From: DASWIG01 sp965371445
Lineage (GTDB): Bacteria; Acidobacteriota; Thermoanaerobaculia; Multivoradales; J023
DNA length: 64,000 bases
Direction of reading: 5' to 3'
Assembly: GCA_965371445.1 (NCBI GenBank)
Contig: CBDUYN010000002.1
Coordinates: forward strand, 62,001-126,000
The position numbers and the translations under genes were made by a program. The notes under the pieces are model-generated. The model worked only from the letters and a program-made list of their open reading frames with translations, had not been told where the DNA came from and made no database searches. Shown one piece after another: positions 52,119 through 61,341 of this stretch (position 1 is its first letter; every line of letters begins with the position of its first letter).

Positions 52119-52853
52119 TCAGTTATGCTCGGGCTCGGGGAGGGGCAGACGGAGTCGGCCCGGTTCCGCCGTCAAGCCCGGAAAGTCCCCCAGCCGGACA
52201 CGAAGCTCGTCCCAGAGCGCGCGAAGCTCCTCGGCCGCCGGGTTTTTCGACTTGCCGCCCTTCCACTCCGTCACTGCGAGCCCCTCGCTCGAGGACATCC
52301 GCCACGCCACCCGCGAGTGGATCCGCGTCTCCATCATCTCGATGCCCTGGCCCTCGGTCAGCTCCTGGAGCGCGTCGAGTGCGTCGCGGGCGATGACGGT
52401 TCGCGGCACGACCTGGTTCAAGACGACCCGTACCTCCAGGTCCTCGTTCGTCGCGGCGATCTCGTCGACCACCGTGAAGACGTCCTCGCTCGCCCAGATG
52501 TCATAGGCGCTCGGGGTGACCGGTATGAGGACGAAAGACGCCGCGGCCAGGGCCGAACGAAACGTCGCGTTGTCGCGCGCCCCGCTGTCGACGATCACCA
52601 GGTCGCAATTGCCGGAGAGCTTCGGGATCTCCCGGTGGAGGATGGGTTTCGTCAGCTGGATCACCCGGAAGGCGGGCCGATCCTCGCTGCGGGTGGCCGC
52701 AAAGACCGTGCTCGAGGCCTGCGGGTCGGTGTCGACCAGCATCACCTCCAGGCCGCAGCTCGCCGCTACGACCGAGAGGTTGGTCGCCAGCGTCGACTTG
52801 CCGACACCGCCCTTCGAGTTGGCCACCGAAAGCACTGGACACTTTTTCGCCAT
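52119..52853 (-). CDS. ParA/Soj-type ATPase
   Basis: A 244-residue deviant-Walker ATPase: VANSKGGVGKSTLATNLSVV at the N-terminus with the signature lysine, then VMLVDTDPQASST, then CDLVIVDSGARDNATFRSAL. It ends with a Pro-rich tail (RLRLPLPEPEHN). There is no ParB gene next to it. It is the last gene of the long leftward operon. ParA-like proteins alone often position protein assemblies or carboxysome-like cargo in the cell, so it may place the product of this operon (inference). ATG has GGAGG upstream. Confidence 0.88.
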   Translation of the reverse strand: MAKKCPVLSVANSKGGVGKSTLATNLSVVAASCGLEVMLVDTDPQASSTVFAATRSEDRPAFRVIQLTKPILHREIPKLSGNCDLVIVDSGARDNATFRSALAAASFVLIPVTPSAYDIWASEDVFTVVDEIAATNEDLEVRVVLNQVVPRTVIARDALDALQELTEGQGIEMMETRIHSRVAWRMSSSEGLAVTEWKGGKSKNPAAEELRALWDELRVRLGDFPGLTAEPGRLRLPLPEPEHN

Positions 52854-52856
52854 CGA

Positions 52857-53495
52857 TCACTCCTCCGCCGGTACCGTCCGCGGGAAGACCTTTTCCGCCA
52901 GGATGTCACGGGTCTGCCGCTGATGGCGCCGCTCATGTGCCGCCTGCAGGAGGACGAGCCCCGGGACGGTCGTCAATCCCATGACCGGGCTGTAGTAGTA
53001 GAAACGCCGCAGGTCGACGTCGCCGTGGTCGTGGCGAATCCGGTCGAGCTCGCCCAGGCCGTCCGAGAGATCCGAGCGCAAAGCCGCGAGCGGGCGTCCG
53101 CGGCGCGGCCGAAGGTGCGGCGGCGCCTGGGCCGGAAGGCTCGGATGCTCGAGCACGAAGCGGCGCACCGCCTGAGGAATCGCCACGTTCCAGAAAAAGA
53201 GCGGCACCTCGACGCTGAGACGCACGGGAGCCGGCAGAGCCGCGAGCCGCCCGCCGAGGACCTTGAAGCCGCGGCAGACGAACGCCCCGCGCTCGCCTCC
53301 TTTCGCGAGGAGCGACGCGATCTCCCGAAAGAACATCTCGTCGGAGCGCACCAGGTGGTCGAGCACCTCGGCGATCGACCAGCCTCCCGCCTGGGGCACA
53401 AAAGCGGCCTGGGCGTCGCTCAAATCGGCGACGAGGTCGAGCGTCTCGCGCCGTACGGCGCGCATCTCGTCGATCTCCGGGTAGCGTCGGCTCAC
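52857..53495 (-). CDS. DinB-like protein
   Basis: A 212-residue protein of the DinB_2 type. The first histidine is in GGWSIAEVLDHLVRSDEMFF and the late metal pair is in LVLLQAAHERRHQRQTRDIL (HERRH). DinB family proteins bind a divalent metal and use thiol cofactors in some cases. It sits four bases before the ParA gene and 13 after the carotenoid oxygenase. Confidence 0.82.
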   Translation of the reverse strand: MSRRYPEIDEMRAVRRETLDLVADLSDAQAAFVPQAGGWSIAEVLDHLVRSDEMFFREIASLLAKGGERGAFVCRGFKVLGGRLAALPAPVRLSVEVPLFFWNVAIPQAVRRFVLEHPSLPAQAPPHLRPRRGRPLAALRSDLSDGLGELDRIRHDHGDVDLRRFYYYSPVMGLTTVPGLVLLQAAHERRHQRQTRDILAEKVFPRTVPAEE

Positions 53496-53508
53496 GGCGA
53501 CCTCACTT

Positions 53509-54945
53509 TCAGGTTCGCTGCCGGGCCGCCGGGTCGTCGGGGTTGAAGCTGGCGTGGAAGTTGAGCGGTACCGGGTGCTTGAGCTTCAGCTCCGCCACCG
53601 GCCCCTCCGCCACGTGATAGGCATCGAAGACGAGGAAAGAGCTGCGGACGCTCTCGGCGTCGAACTGCTGGCAGATCACGGCGCCGGCGCCCTGGTCGGC
53701 GGGGTCGCCCAGGAAGATCGGCTCGGCGCCGAAATAGCAGCCCCGGGGCGCCCGGTAGAGGTCTTTTTCGCCGTTCCACTTGAGATGCGCCACCTCGTCG
53801 AAGAACTTGCGCCCGGCCGAAGGGGTCGCCGAGATCCCGAGGAGCCAGAGGTCGTCGTAGGTGCGAAGCGAGTTCCTCAGATCGATCGCCGGAAAGTCCT
53901 GCGAAAGCTCGTAGCCGATCGAACGCTCCTCGATCACCTCGAGGCTCTCGAGGTCCAGGATCCGCCGCAGCGGACGGCCCACCGGGGCGTCGACGAAAAG
54001 CTGCGGCAGGACCTGGTACTGGTCGTAGACCGGCCGGTCGAGCTCGACGACGTCGACGACGAGCTGGCCGCCGTCCTCGAAGCAGTTGATCAGATGGAGG
54101 CTGTAACGGTGGCCGATCGGAATCGTCACGATCGCTTCGCCCGTCTCGCGCGAGACCACGAGCAGCCGCGACCCGAGCTCGGGCTTCCAGTGGAGGGCCT
54201 GCATGACCGAGGTCTGGCCCTCCATCATCTCCTTCATGTCGAGGAGATAGGGGCTCAGGTAAAACGCTACGTGGTCGGGGCCGAGGATGAAGTCGTGAAC
54301 CGAGCACGGGAAGTCGAGAGGCAAGCGCTGGCGATAGACGAGCTCTCCGTCGCCCGCGAAGCGGTAGAGGTGCAGACACGGATGGCGCGCCGCAAACGAG
54401 ATGCCGAAATTGAACATCTCGCCGGTCGCAAAGTCGAAGCGCGGATGGGCTGAGAGCGGGCTCAGAACGTTTAACCTCCCGTCGAAGGTGTGCTCGCCCC
54501 GCGTCTCGAGCGTCTCGGGATCGAGCTCCCAGGGCAGGCCCTGCTCGCCGAAGGCGAGGAGGCTGTCTCGCCAGGCGTAGACGCTGACGTTGACCGGCGA
54601 CTCGAGCGCGATGCCGCGGCGCAGTCGGTCCTCCTCGAACGCGGTCCCGAAAGTGCGGTAGAGCGAGCGTCCTTCTTCTTCCTCGTCGACGAACTTTTTT
54701 GAACGGACGAAGCGGTTCATGTAATGAACGCCGTCGTCGCGAAAGCGAAGCGACGTCACCATGCCGTCGCCGTCGAGCCAGTGCTGGTAGCGCATCTCGC
54801 CGAGCCCGAAGCGCGACGGACCGTTCAGGTAGTAGGAGCCGCGGACGTAGCCGGGCACCTCGCCGTCGATGAATTCGACCTCGTAGGAATCCTCGACAAC
54901 GTCGAGAGAAAAGGCCCTTTCGAGCCATGGCGCATGGTCTTTCAT
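53509..54945 (-). CDS. Carotenoid cleavage oxygenase-like (RPE65/CCD family)
   Basis: A 478-residue beta-propeller dioxygenase. The four iron-ligand histidines are visible in family positions: PLSAHPRFDFATG, FPCSVHDFIL, HLINCFEDGG and the C-terminal PLNFHASFNPDD. Family glutamates (FED and others) are also present. These enzymes cleave a double bond in carotenoids, apocarotenoids, stilbenes or lignin fragments using O2. ATG 54945 overlaps the stop of the flavoprotein gene, so the two enzymes are coupled and may act on the same polyene or aromatic compound. Confidence 0.87.
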   Translation of the reverse strand: MKDHAPWLERAFSLDVVEDSYEVEFIDGEVPGYVRGSYYLNGPSRFGLGEMRYQHWLDGDGMVTSLRFRDDGVHYMNRFVRSKKFVDEEEEGRSLYRTFGTAFEEDRLRRGIALESPVNVSVYAWRDSLLAFGEQGLPWELDPETLETRGEHTFDGRLNVLSPLSAHPRFDFATGEMFNFGISFAARHPCLHLYRFAGDGELVYRQRLPLDFPCSVHDFILGPDHVAFYLSPYLLDMKEMMEGQTSVMQALHWKPELGSRLLVVSRETGEAIVTIPIGHRYSLHLINCFEDGGQLVVDVVELDRPVYDQYQVLPQLFVDAPVGRPLRRILDLESLEVIEERSIGYELSQDFPAIDLRNSLRTYDDLWLLGISATPSAGRKFFDEVAHLKWNGEKDLYRAPRGCYFGAEPIFLGDPADQGAGAVICQQFDAESVRSSFLVFDAYHVAEGPVAELKLKHPVPLNFHASFNPDDPAARQRT

Positions 54946-56765
54946 CGCCCTGCCTCCTGCGCCGCGGCCGCGGCCCGGCACGGCTCGACCGAACGCGGCC
55001 CGGCCGGGAGCGGCCCGGCCGGGAGCGGCCCGGCCGGGAGCGGCCTGCTACGGAATCGTTCCATGACGAACGGGTTGAACGACCAGGTGTAGGTCTCGGT
55101 CGAATCGGCGTAGCGGGCCTGAAGCGTCCGCATCTCCTCGGGATGAAAGTCGAGGCCACGGAGATCGACCGCCTCGATCATCGCCCTGTTAGTCACCAGA
55201 CGGTCGTCGCCGGTGACGACGCTCGCGACGTGGACGTAAACGAAGCGGGCCATTTCCTCGAGGTTCCTGAGCTGTCCGACGAGGACTTCCTTCGCCTCGT
55301 CGACGCTGACGCCGACCTTGTAGAAAGTCTTCTCCGCCTCAGCCAGCGTACCGATTTCGGTGAAGTCGAAATAAAGCGGCTCCGCGGGCGGCATGCGGTG
55401 GCGCTTCTTCCACTGGAAGTAGCCCGAGAGGAGCCTCTGCATCCCATGGTTCATCGGACCGAGCTGAGCGAAGTGGCGCATGAAGCCGGCCAGGAAACGC
55501 CGGTCGGTAAAGAAGTCGTTGATGAAGGGGAAGACGTAGAAGCCGAAGTAGATCGAAAGCTCCCAGGTGTATTTGAGCGAGAACACCTCCTGGTCGCCCA
55601 GGGCGTCGTAGCTGATCGCGTAGGTCGGCAGGTAGGCCTGGTAGACGGCGCGCATCAGCTGCTCGTAGACGAGGCACTTGCGCTTCAGCCCTTCGGCATC
55701 GTCGCTCCCGATCGCATCGACGATCAGGGTGTTATAAATCGAAATCAAGTCCGACCCGGGGCTGTAAAGCGGATCGGTGAAGCGGCCGGCCTCGCCGGCC
55801 ATGGCCCAGCGCGCCGGATGGATCGTCTGCTCGCAGTCGTGGGAGTAGCTTCGGAAGCCGCCGTGGTCGAGAACCTTGCGGTTCGGCAGGTCGCGGGCAA
55901 AGAGCGGAAAGCGCTCGCAGACCCATTTCGTCGCCTTCTCGACGGAAAAAACGTCGTCGTGGGGCGTCGTCTCCGGGTCGTAGACGATGCCGAGGCTGGT
56001 CTTGCCCTGGAGGGGGATGACCCAGAACCAGAGGCCCTCGTCCATGAAGTGGTTCGTGGCGAGCCAGAAGGGAAGGTGGCCGAGCGCGGCGCGGCCGCCG
56101 CGCTGGCGCATCTCGCGAGGCGTCAAGCCGGTCAGCTTGTCAACGTCGACGAGGCCGTCGACCCACCACCAGAAAGAGGCGTTGCGGATGTCGTTCTTGC
56201 GGCGCAGGTCGAGTTTTTTGGCGAGGGTACGCGCCCGGCCCGTGGTGTCGACGACCCAGGTAGCTTCGACCTCGCGCGCCTCGCCGGCTTCCTCGTAGCC
56301 TATCCGGTGGGGTCCGGAGTCGGCGTCCTCGGCGAGGTCGACGGCGAGCTTCTTGACAGAGAGCGCCAGGGTAAAGCGTTCCTCGGCGAGGTTTCGCCGC
56401 AGGAGCTCCGCCTCGAAGGTGTTGCGGTTCAGCTGATAGCTCGGCACGTTCGAGAACGGCCGGATGAAGGAGTGTGAGTAGTCCTCGAAACCCTCGTTCG
56501 AGCGTCCGGCACTCTTCCAGTAGAAGCGGAGGTTGTACTTCATGAAGTGCTCACGGAAGAGATACTCCTCCATGTCGAGGACTTTCGAGAAGTAAAAACC
56601 TGCCACCTGGACGCTCGACTCGCCGACTTTCTGCCGGTGAGTCGGGAGCTTCGCGAGCTTCTCCAGCAGCAGGACGGACTTTTCGGTCTCCAACGTCAGC
56701 TGGCGGGCGAGGGCGAGCCCGGCGAGCCCGCCTCCGAGGATCACAACGTCGTAGTGCTTGGTCAT
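54942..56765 (-). CDS. FAD-dependent halogenase-like oxidoreductase
   Basis: A 607-residue flavoprotein. The dinucleotide motif VVILGGGLAGLALARQL is at residues 7-23, the GESS segment of halogenase-type proteins near residue 48 (KVGESSVQVAG), and a tryptophan-rich WFWVIPLQGKTSLG near residue 247 in the place of the halogenase WxWxIP motif. FADH2-dependent halogenases or epoxidases use this fold; substrate unknown. The last 40 residues are a repeat (GPLPAGPLPAGPLPAGP) encoded by three 15-bp tandem units at about 55000-55042, then an Ala-rich tail. It overlaps the carotenoid oxygenase gene. Confidence 0.82.
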   Translation of the reverse strand: MTKHYDVVILGGGLAGLALARQLTLETEKSVLLLEKLAKLPTHRQKVGESSVQVAGFYFSKVLDMEEYLFREHFMKYNLRFYWKSAGRSNEGFEDYSHSFIRPFSNVPSYQLNRNTFEAELLRRNLAEERFTLALSVKKLAVDLAEDADSGPHRIGYEEAGEAREVEATWVVDTTGRARTLAKKLDLRRKNDIRNASFWWWVDGLVDVDKLTGLTPREMRQRGGRAALGHLPFWLATNHFMDEGLWFWVIPLQGKTSLGIVYDPETTPHDDVFSVEKATKWVCERFPLFARDLPNRKVLDHGGFRSYSHDCEQTIHPARWAMAGEAGRFTDPLYSPGSDLISIYNTLIVDAIGSDDAEGLKRKCLVYEQLMRAVYQAYLPTYAISYDALGDQEVFSLKYTWELSIYFGFYVFPFINDFFTDRRFLAGFMRHFAQLGPMNHGMQRLLSGYFQWKKRHRMPPAEPLYFDFTEIGTLAEAEKTFYKVGVSVDEAKEVLVGQLRNLEEMARFVYVHVASVVTGDDRLVTNRAMIEAVDLRGLDFHPEEMRTLQARYADSTETYTWSFNPFVMERFRSRPLPAGPLPAGPLPAGPRSVEPCRAAAAAQEAGR

Positions 56766-56786
56766 GTTGTTCTCGTCGAGGAAAAA

Positions 56787-58004
56787 TCAGCAGAAAGCGG
56801 TGGTGCCCTCTCCGTCGTGCTCGTGCTCGTGGGTTTCGGGGATGACGCAACCGTTGGCCACGCAGTCGTGGGCCACGGTGTTCTGGAAGCCTTCGTCGAT
56901 CAGCCGCTCCAGCCGCTCCCGGCTCAGGTTGAGGAACCCCAGAGCGCCCGAGAGCCCGTCGGGCGGGAAGTAGCGGTGGATCGTGACCGTTCGGTAGGAC
57001 CGTTTCGCCTTGAGGCGCCGGGCGATCGGTCCCGCGGCGCCGACGAAGTCTTTCATCTTCTCCTCCGGGAGATCCTCGCCGTGGGCGCTGCGGTGCAACA
57101 AGTCGAGGCCCTGGTTGTAGGAGCGGGCGCGCTTGATGTCCCGGTTGACCGCCTCGGCCCAGGCGATGATCTGTGTCCGGTAGAGCGTGTCGAGCGTCGA
57201 GCGCAGCTCGTCGACCGGCATCCTCTTGACGTCGGTGTTCATGTAGATGACGTGCAGGACGTCAGCGCCGGCGCGGATGGCGGGTTTCAAGGGCGTGTTC
57301 ATCAAGACCGCGCCGTCGACGTACTTCTGAGCACCGACAGTGGCCATCGGATAAAAGCCCGGGACCGACGAGGAGGCGCGGATCGCCGCCGGGCCGAGCT
57401 TGTCGGTCATGTCGTGCTTGTCAAAGATCCGGAGGTCTCCCAGGATCCAGTTGGTGGCGGCGACGAACAGCTCCTTTTCCGAGTCGCGGATCTTTCTGAA
57501 GTCGATCGATTCGCGAATGATCTGCTCCCAGCCGCTCGCCGAGACGAACGTCGAGAGGTTAAACATCTCGAGGACCCTTTCGAGGAACGGATCTTTACCG
57601 CTGAGGAGGTTCACGGCCCGCTGCATGCCGTCCCAACCGATCTCGGCGCTGTCGGCGAAAAACCTCGCTCCCGTCACCAGAGGGTTCGGGTAGTAAGAAC
57701 GCGGATCGAGGTAGTCCATAGGATTTAGACGAATGCGAAAGCCCGGCGGACGGCCCGGCGGCTGAGCGATTCGTTCGAGCCAGACTTTCTCGAGATCGCC
57801 GACCGAAGCCGCCCCGAGCTCCTCCCAACGAGAGACGAGAAACGACGCGTTGAACGAGCCGATCGAGGTCCCGGTGAAGACCTCGGGGTCGAGGGGCCGG
57901 TCGGTCGTCGGCGCCTTGCCGTTGAGAAGCGCTTTCGCCACCCCGACCTCGTAGGCGCCGTCGGCGCCGCCACCTGAAAAGATGACCGCGTGTCTTTGAT
58001 TCAT
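56787..58004 (-). CDS. Patatin-like phospholipase
   Basis: A 405-residue protein with the patatin oxyanion hole (VIFSGGGADGAYEVGVAKAL), nucleophile elbow GTSIGSFNAS and catalytic Asp in VDGAVLMNTPL. These enzymes hydrolyse acyl esters by a Ser-Asp dyad. The C-terminus is Cys/His-rich (AHDCVANGCVIPETHEHEHD). I start at ATG 58004, which overlaps the upstream stop; a longer frame to 58325 is inside the neighbouring gene. A membrane lipid or lipid-linked intermediate is a likely substrate. Confidence 0.88.
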   Translation of the reverse strand: MNQRHAVIFSGGGADGAYEVGVAKALLNGKAPTTDRPLDPEVFTGTSIGSFNASFLVSRWEELGAASVGDLEKVWLERIAQPPGRPPGFRIRLNPMDYLDPRSYYPNPLVTGARFFADSAEIGWDGMQRAVNLLSGKDPFLERVLEMFNLSTFVSASGWEQIIRESIDFRKIRDSEKELFVAATNWILGDLRIFDKHDMTDKLGPAAIRASSSVPGFYPMATVGAQKYVDGAVLMNTPLKPAIRAGADVLHVIYMNTDVKRMPVDELRSTLDTLYRTQIIAWAEAVNRDIKRARSYNQGLDLLHRSAHGEDLPEEKMKDFVGAAGPIARRLKAKRSYRTVTIHRYFPPDGLSGALGFLNLSRERLERLIDEGFQNTVAHDCVANGCVIPETHEHEHDGEGTTAFC

Positions 58005-59305
58005 GAGCTGACCCCCGAGACGACCCAGTTGGGCAGGTTTTCCGTATCGAGCCAATCTTCGATCTGGCGCCAGGTCACCAGAGCCCCGGCGACGACGTTG
58101 TAGTGCTGGGTGAAGTGCTGGACGAGAAAGCTTTTCTCGAGCTGCTTTTTCGAGATGTAGAGCTCGCGCTCGGAGGCGCCGGCGCTGATCATCCGGGCGA
58201 AGACGATGTAGGCCTGGACCAGGTCGACGCCGGGCAGGTGCGGCAGGCTCTTGGCGGCGCTGCGCACCGGTTCCATCATGGAGTCCATGCCAAAGGGCAT
58301 CCTCTCGCCGAGCTTCAAGCCCCACTTGACGGGATCAAAAGAGACGTCGAGCATCTTCTTTGGCCGGTTGGCCACGAAGGCCATGCGGGCCCGGATCTCG
58401 CCGGTCGACTTGACCTGGAAGTTGATCACCTGAAAGGCCGCGTCGAAACGTCCCGGACCGTAGGCCAGGAGGCTTTCCTCGGGAACTTGCAGAAACGCGT
58501 AACCGAGGCCGTAGACGGCGACGTCGTCCTCGCCCGGCGGATCCTCGTCGCGGGTGACGAGCTCCGAGGAGAGGACGAGGTAGCTCGACTCGGAAAGCGG
58601 TACCGTCCCCGAGGGAAACTCGGGGCCGAAGGGAGCCAGCTGGAGCTTGAAGTCAAAAATCGAGACCTTGACGACGATCCACTCGTAGGTCGTGCCGAGC
58701 TCGCGCAAGTCGACGATTCGGTACTTGTCCTCGTCGGCGAACTTGCCGGGCTCTTCGCCCGGTGACTTGTAATAGGCCAGCTCGAAGCCAAAGCCGCGGT
58801 GCTCCTCGATCGTTTCGGGGTACCAGCTGAGCGGCCGCAGCCATTTCGGCGGTGCCTCGCCGGCCTTGTCAGGAAAGGCGGTCGGGGCCGCAAAGTCGCT
58901 GACCCGGCAGAAGTAGCGTAGGACGAACTCCTCCAACTGACGCCGGTTCCACTCGACGGCTTGTTCTCGGGCCTTGGCCGTCCTCCCCGGATTGCGCGGA
59001 CGGTCAAAAAACTGCTCCTGGACGTTGCCCATGATCGCCATCGGCTCGCCAGCGATCTCGACCTCGTCGAAAAAGCCCAGGCTCGTGTCCGGACGGTTGT
59101 GCGTCGCCGAGAGGTTGAAGGTGTCGCGGTAGGTACCGTCGCGATCGGTGCGCTCCCACCAGGCCAAAAGCTCCAGGCCTTTGGCGAGGGAGTCCCCGAC
59201 CTGGTCGATCAGCTGCCGGTCCTCGGAGGTCATCTCGTCGATCGTCGCGGGAGGTGTCTCTCTCCCGGGCCCGGTGGCCGGGCCTTGGGCTGTCGCTTCC
59301 CTCAT
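58001..59305 (-). CDS. Uncharacterised protein of the carotenoid-oxygenase operon
   Basis: A 434-residue soluble protein. The N-terminus is flexible (GPATGPGRETPPATIDEMTS). Later parts include FELAYYKSPGEEPGKF, TYEWIVVKVSIFDF and a helical C-terminal end (FARMISAGASERELYISKKQ). I see no known motif. It overlaps genes at both ends (ATGA), so it is firmly part of the operon. Confidence 0.75.
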   Translation of the reverse strand: MREATAQGPATGPGRETPPATIDEMTSEDRQLIDQVGDSLAKGLELLAWWERTDRDGTYRDTFNLSATHNRPDTSLGFFDEVEIAGEPMAIMGNVQEQFFDRPRNPGRTAKAREQAVEWNRRQLEEFVLRYFCRVSDFAAPTAFPDKAGEAPPKWLRPLSWYPETIEEHRGFGFELAYYKSPGEEPGKFADEDKYRIVDLRELGTTYEWIVVKVSIFDFKLQLAPFGPEFPSGTVPLSESSYLVLSSELVTRDEDPPGEDDVAVYGLGYAFLQVPEESLLAYGPGRFDAAFQVINFQVKSTGEIRARMAFVANRPKKMLDVSFDPVKWGLKLGERMPFGMDSMMEPVRSAAKSLPHLPGVDLVQAYIVFARMISAGASERELYISKKQLEKSFLVQHFTQHYNVVAGALVTWRQIEDWLDTENLPNWVVSGVSS

Positions 59306-59775
59306 GGGCCGATCCTTTTGTAACGGGTCTTCAAGCCCGCGCCGACGCGTTCGACGAGACCCTCTGCCTGGAGCTTTGAAAGCCTCTCGGTCAACGCGTA
59401 GCGGGTCTCCCCGGTCCGCTCCACGAGCTCACGCATCGAAGCGCTGCCGTCGAGATCGGTGAGCGCCTCGAGCAGCGCCTTCTCGCCCTTGGCGAGGCCG
59501 TCGGTCTTCCTGGCCGTCGCCTTGCCAGGCGGCGCGGCCTGCTTCGCGGCGGGAGCTTTCTTCGCGGGGGCCACCTTGGCTGCCGGCGCTTTCTTGGTGG
59601 ATCGCTCCTCGGTAGCTTCGTCGATGACGGTCTCGATTCTGTCTTTCGTGTCGGCGGCTTTCTCCTCGGCCGGTGGCTTCGTCCAGAGCCGGTTGTGGTG
59701 CCGCAGGGGATCGTCGGCGAGCCAGTTGACGAAGCGGCCGACGACGGCGTCGAAACCCTGTTCCAGCCTGGCCAT
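59302..59775 (-). CDS. Lys/Ala-rich linker protein with C-terminal winged helix
   Basis: A 157-residue protein. Residues 1-35 form a helical head (LEQGFDAVVGRFVNWLADDP). Residues about 55-90 are a low-complexity KAPAAK-type tail like histone H1 or bacterial DNA-compacting proteins. Residues 95-157 form a winged helix (KALLEALTDLDGSASMRELV, LSKLQAEGLVERVGAG). It could be a DNA-binding regulator of the operon, or a scaffold. Confidence 0.75.
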   Translation of the reverse strand: MARLEQGFDAVVGRFVNWLADDPLRHHNRLWTKPPAEEKAADTKDRIETVIDEATEERSTKKAPAAKVAPAKKAPAAKQAAPPGKATARKTDGLAKGEKALLEALTDLDGSASMRELVERTGETRYALTERLSKLQAEGLVERVGAGLKTRYKRIGP

Positions 59776-59777
59776 GG

Positions 59778-61127
59778 TCAGCTCCTTCCCTCACCGTGGT
59801 GAAACATCTTCCCGAGACCTTTTTCCCGCAGCCGCGAGAACCTCTTTCGGGCCGCCTCACAGGGCTCGGCCACCAGGCGCCGCCAGCGTTCGCGCCCTCC
59901 GGCCGAGCCGTCCGGGCGGTAGAAGAGGAAGCCTTTGACGGTCTCTTGCTCGGCGTCGCCTCCGGCGGCGTCGAGGGCGAGAGTAAAAGCCGAGGCCGTG
60001 CCGTGGGCGAAGGCCTGGTCGTCGGCGTCGCTCCAGGCTACGGCGTGGCGGTCGACGAAATCGGCCACCACCTCGGGGTGGCGGAGATTGACCATGGCAA
60101 AGGCCCAGGCGAGCCCGGCGAGAGCGTTGCGCCGCGCCGACGCCCGGGGCGCCTCGTCGCGTGCCTTCGTAAAAGCGCGGGGGAGCGTCCCCGGAAAGGT
60201 CTGGCTGGCGGCGAAGTAGAGGCCACGGCCGACACCGTGCCAGTAGAGCTCCTGCTCTTCGCCCTCCAGGCGTGCGTCGACCTCGTCAAGGAGATGTGGC
60301 TCGAGGTTGCGGACCACAAGCCCCAGCGCCTCGAAAGCTGGCGGCCGCAGGGCGGGCCGGGCGTTCGAGCGCACGCCTTCGCGAAAACGCTCCAGGGCGG
60401 CGTCGAGGTCCGAGGAGCCGGGGATTTCGCGGCGGGCGAGCGAGAGGCCGAGCCCGGTGTGAAGCGGCAGACGGGCAGCGCGGGGCAGGGAGTCGAGGGC
60501 CTTCGCGCTCAAGAGCCCGCGTGGGGCACCATCGCCGTTGCTCTTTACCCAGGCGGCCTCGGCGTAGACGTAGCCCAGCCCCTCGAGCAGCCAGAGGCTG
60601 CGGTAGAGGTCATGCTCGCGAGCCCGACGGACGGCCTCTTCGAGCGCCGTTTCCGACTCGCCGACGAGCCCCAGGATCTGGTGGGCGTACTCGAAGTCGC
60701 GAAACGCCTCGAGCTTCGAGGCGAGCTCGCGCCAGGCGCTCTGCTGGGAGCGCGGCATGGCGGCTTCGACGATTCCGGCAGCCTCGCAGGCGGCCTCGAG
60801 GGAGCCGCGCAGAAGGGCGGTCGAAAAGACGCTCCGTCCGGCGTCGAAGCTCGGGCGGGCGACGTCGAAAAACGCGTCGAAGGGCATTCCTACGAGCTTG
60901 CGTAGGCCCTCGCCGAGCTCAGCCTCGGCGGCTTCGGCGACGTTGTCGAAAGCCTCGGTCACCGCTTCCGACGGATGGAGCGTCATCATCGCGGTCAGCG
61001 ACTTCAGGGTCTGCTGCGCCCCGAAGAGGGTCATGGAGAACGAGAACCGGTAAAACGACTCCAGGAGCTCACCGGCCGTCTCCTCGGAAGAACCGCTTCC
61101 CTCCGTATTCGCTGTGGCGGACGCCAT
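59778..61127 (-). CDS. DUF1702-like protein
   Basis: A 449-residue protein with the DUF1702-type core near residues 285-340: LYWHGVGRGLYFAASQTFPG, then NALAGLAWAFAMVNLRHPEV. DUF1702 proteins occur in enediyne and related pathways, where their role is unknown. A partial paralogue is 63437-64000. The N-terminal half is a helical domain (SFYRFSFSMTLFGAQQTLKS). I use ATG 61127; GTG 61151 is an alternative inside the upstream small gene. Confidence 0.68.
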   Translation of the reverse strand: MASATANTEGSGSSEETAGELLESFYRFSFSMTLFGAQQTLKSLTAMMTLHPSEAVTEAFDNVAEAAEAELGEGLRKLVGMPFDAFFDVARPSFDAGRSVFSTALLRGSLEAACEAAGIVEAAMPRSQQSAWRELASKLEAFRDFEYAHQILGLVGESETALEEAVRRAREHDLYRSLWLLEGLGYVYAEAAWVKSNGDGAPRGLLSAKALDSLPRAARLPLHTGLGLSLARREIPGSSDLDAALERFREGVRSNARPALRPPAFEALGLVVRNLEPHLLDEVDARLEGEEQELYWHGVGRGLYFAASQTFPGTLPRAFTKARDEAPRASARRNALAGLAWAFAMVNLRHPEVVADFVDRHAVAWSDADDQAFAHGTASAFTLALDAAGGDAEQETVKGFLFYRPDGSAGGRERWRRLVAEPCEAARKRFSRLREKGLGKMFHHGEGRS

Positions 61128-61131
61128 CGTG

Positions 61132-61314
61132 CTACTCGTCTTTCTCGTCACCGCATTCGTCGCAGCTTGAGTCCATCGTCTTGATCACCGAGTCGAGGCT
61201 CTGCTCGGCCATCTTCTGGACGCTGCGCGTCGACTGGGCGACCATTTCCGCGGAGGTGGCGGCGGCGTTGAAGGGTAGGAGGGCGAGGCGGCTCAGCATC
61301 TTGGTCATTTCCAT
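61132..61314 (-). CDS. 60-residue peptide with Cys-tail
   Basis: A small gene with its own AGGAG site before ATG 61314. The first 45 residues are an amphipathic, phasin-like helix (NAAATSAEMVAQSTRSVQKM, AEQSLDSVIKTMD). The end is SSCDECGDEKDE, with a CxxC pair. It lies 27 bases after the ABC1 kinase gene and 4 bases before the DUF1702-like gene. It could coat hydrophobic granules, bind metal, or be a modified peptide; none is shown. Confidence 0.7.
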   Translation of the reverse strand: MEMTKMLSRLALLPFNAAATSAEMVAQSTRSVQKMAEQSLDSVIKTMDSSCDECGDEKDE

Positions 61315-61341
61315 GGTCTGATCTCCTGTCTGGGTTTCCGG

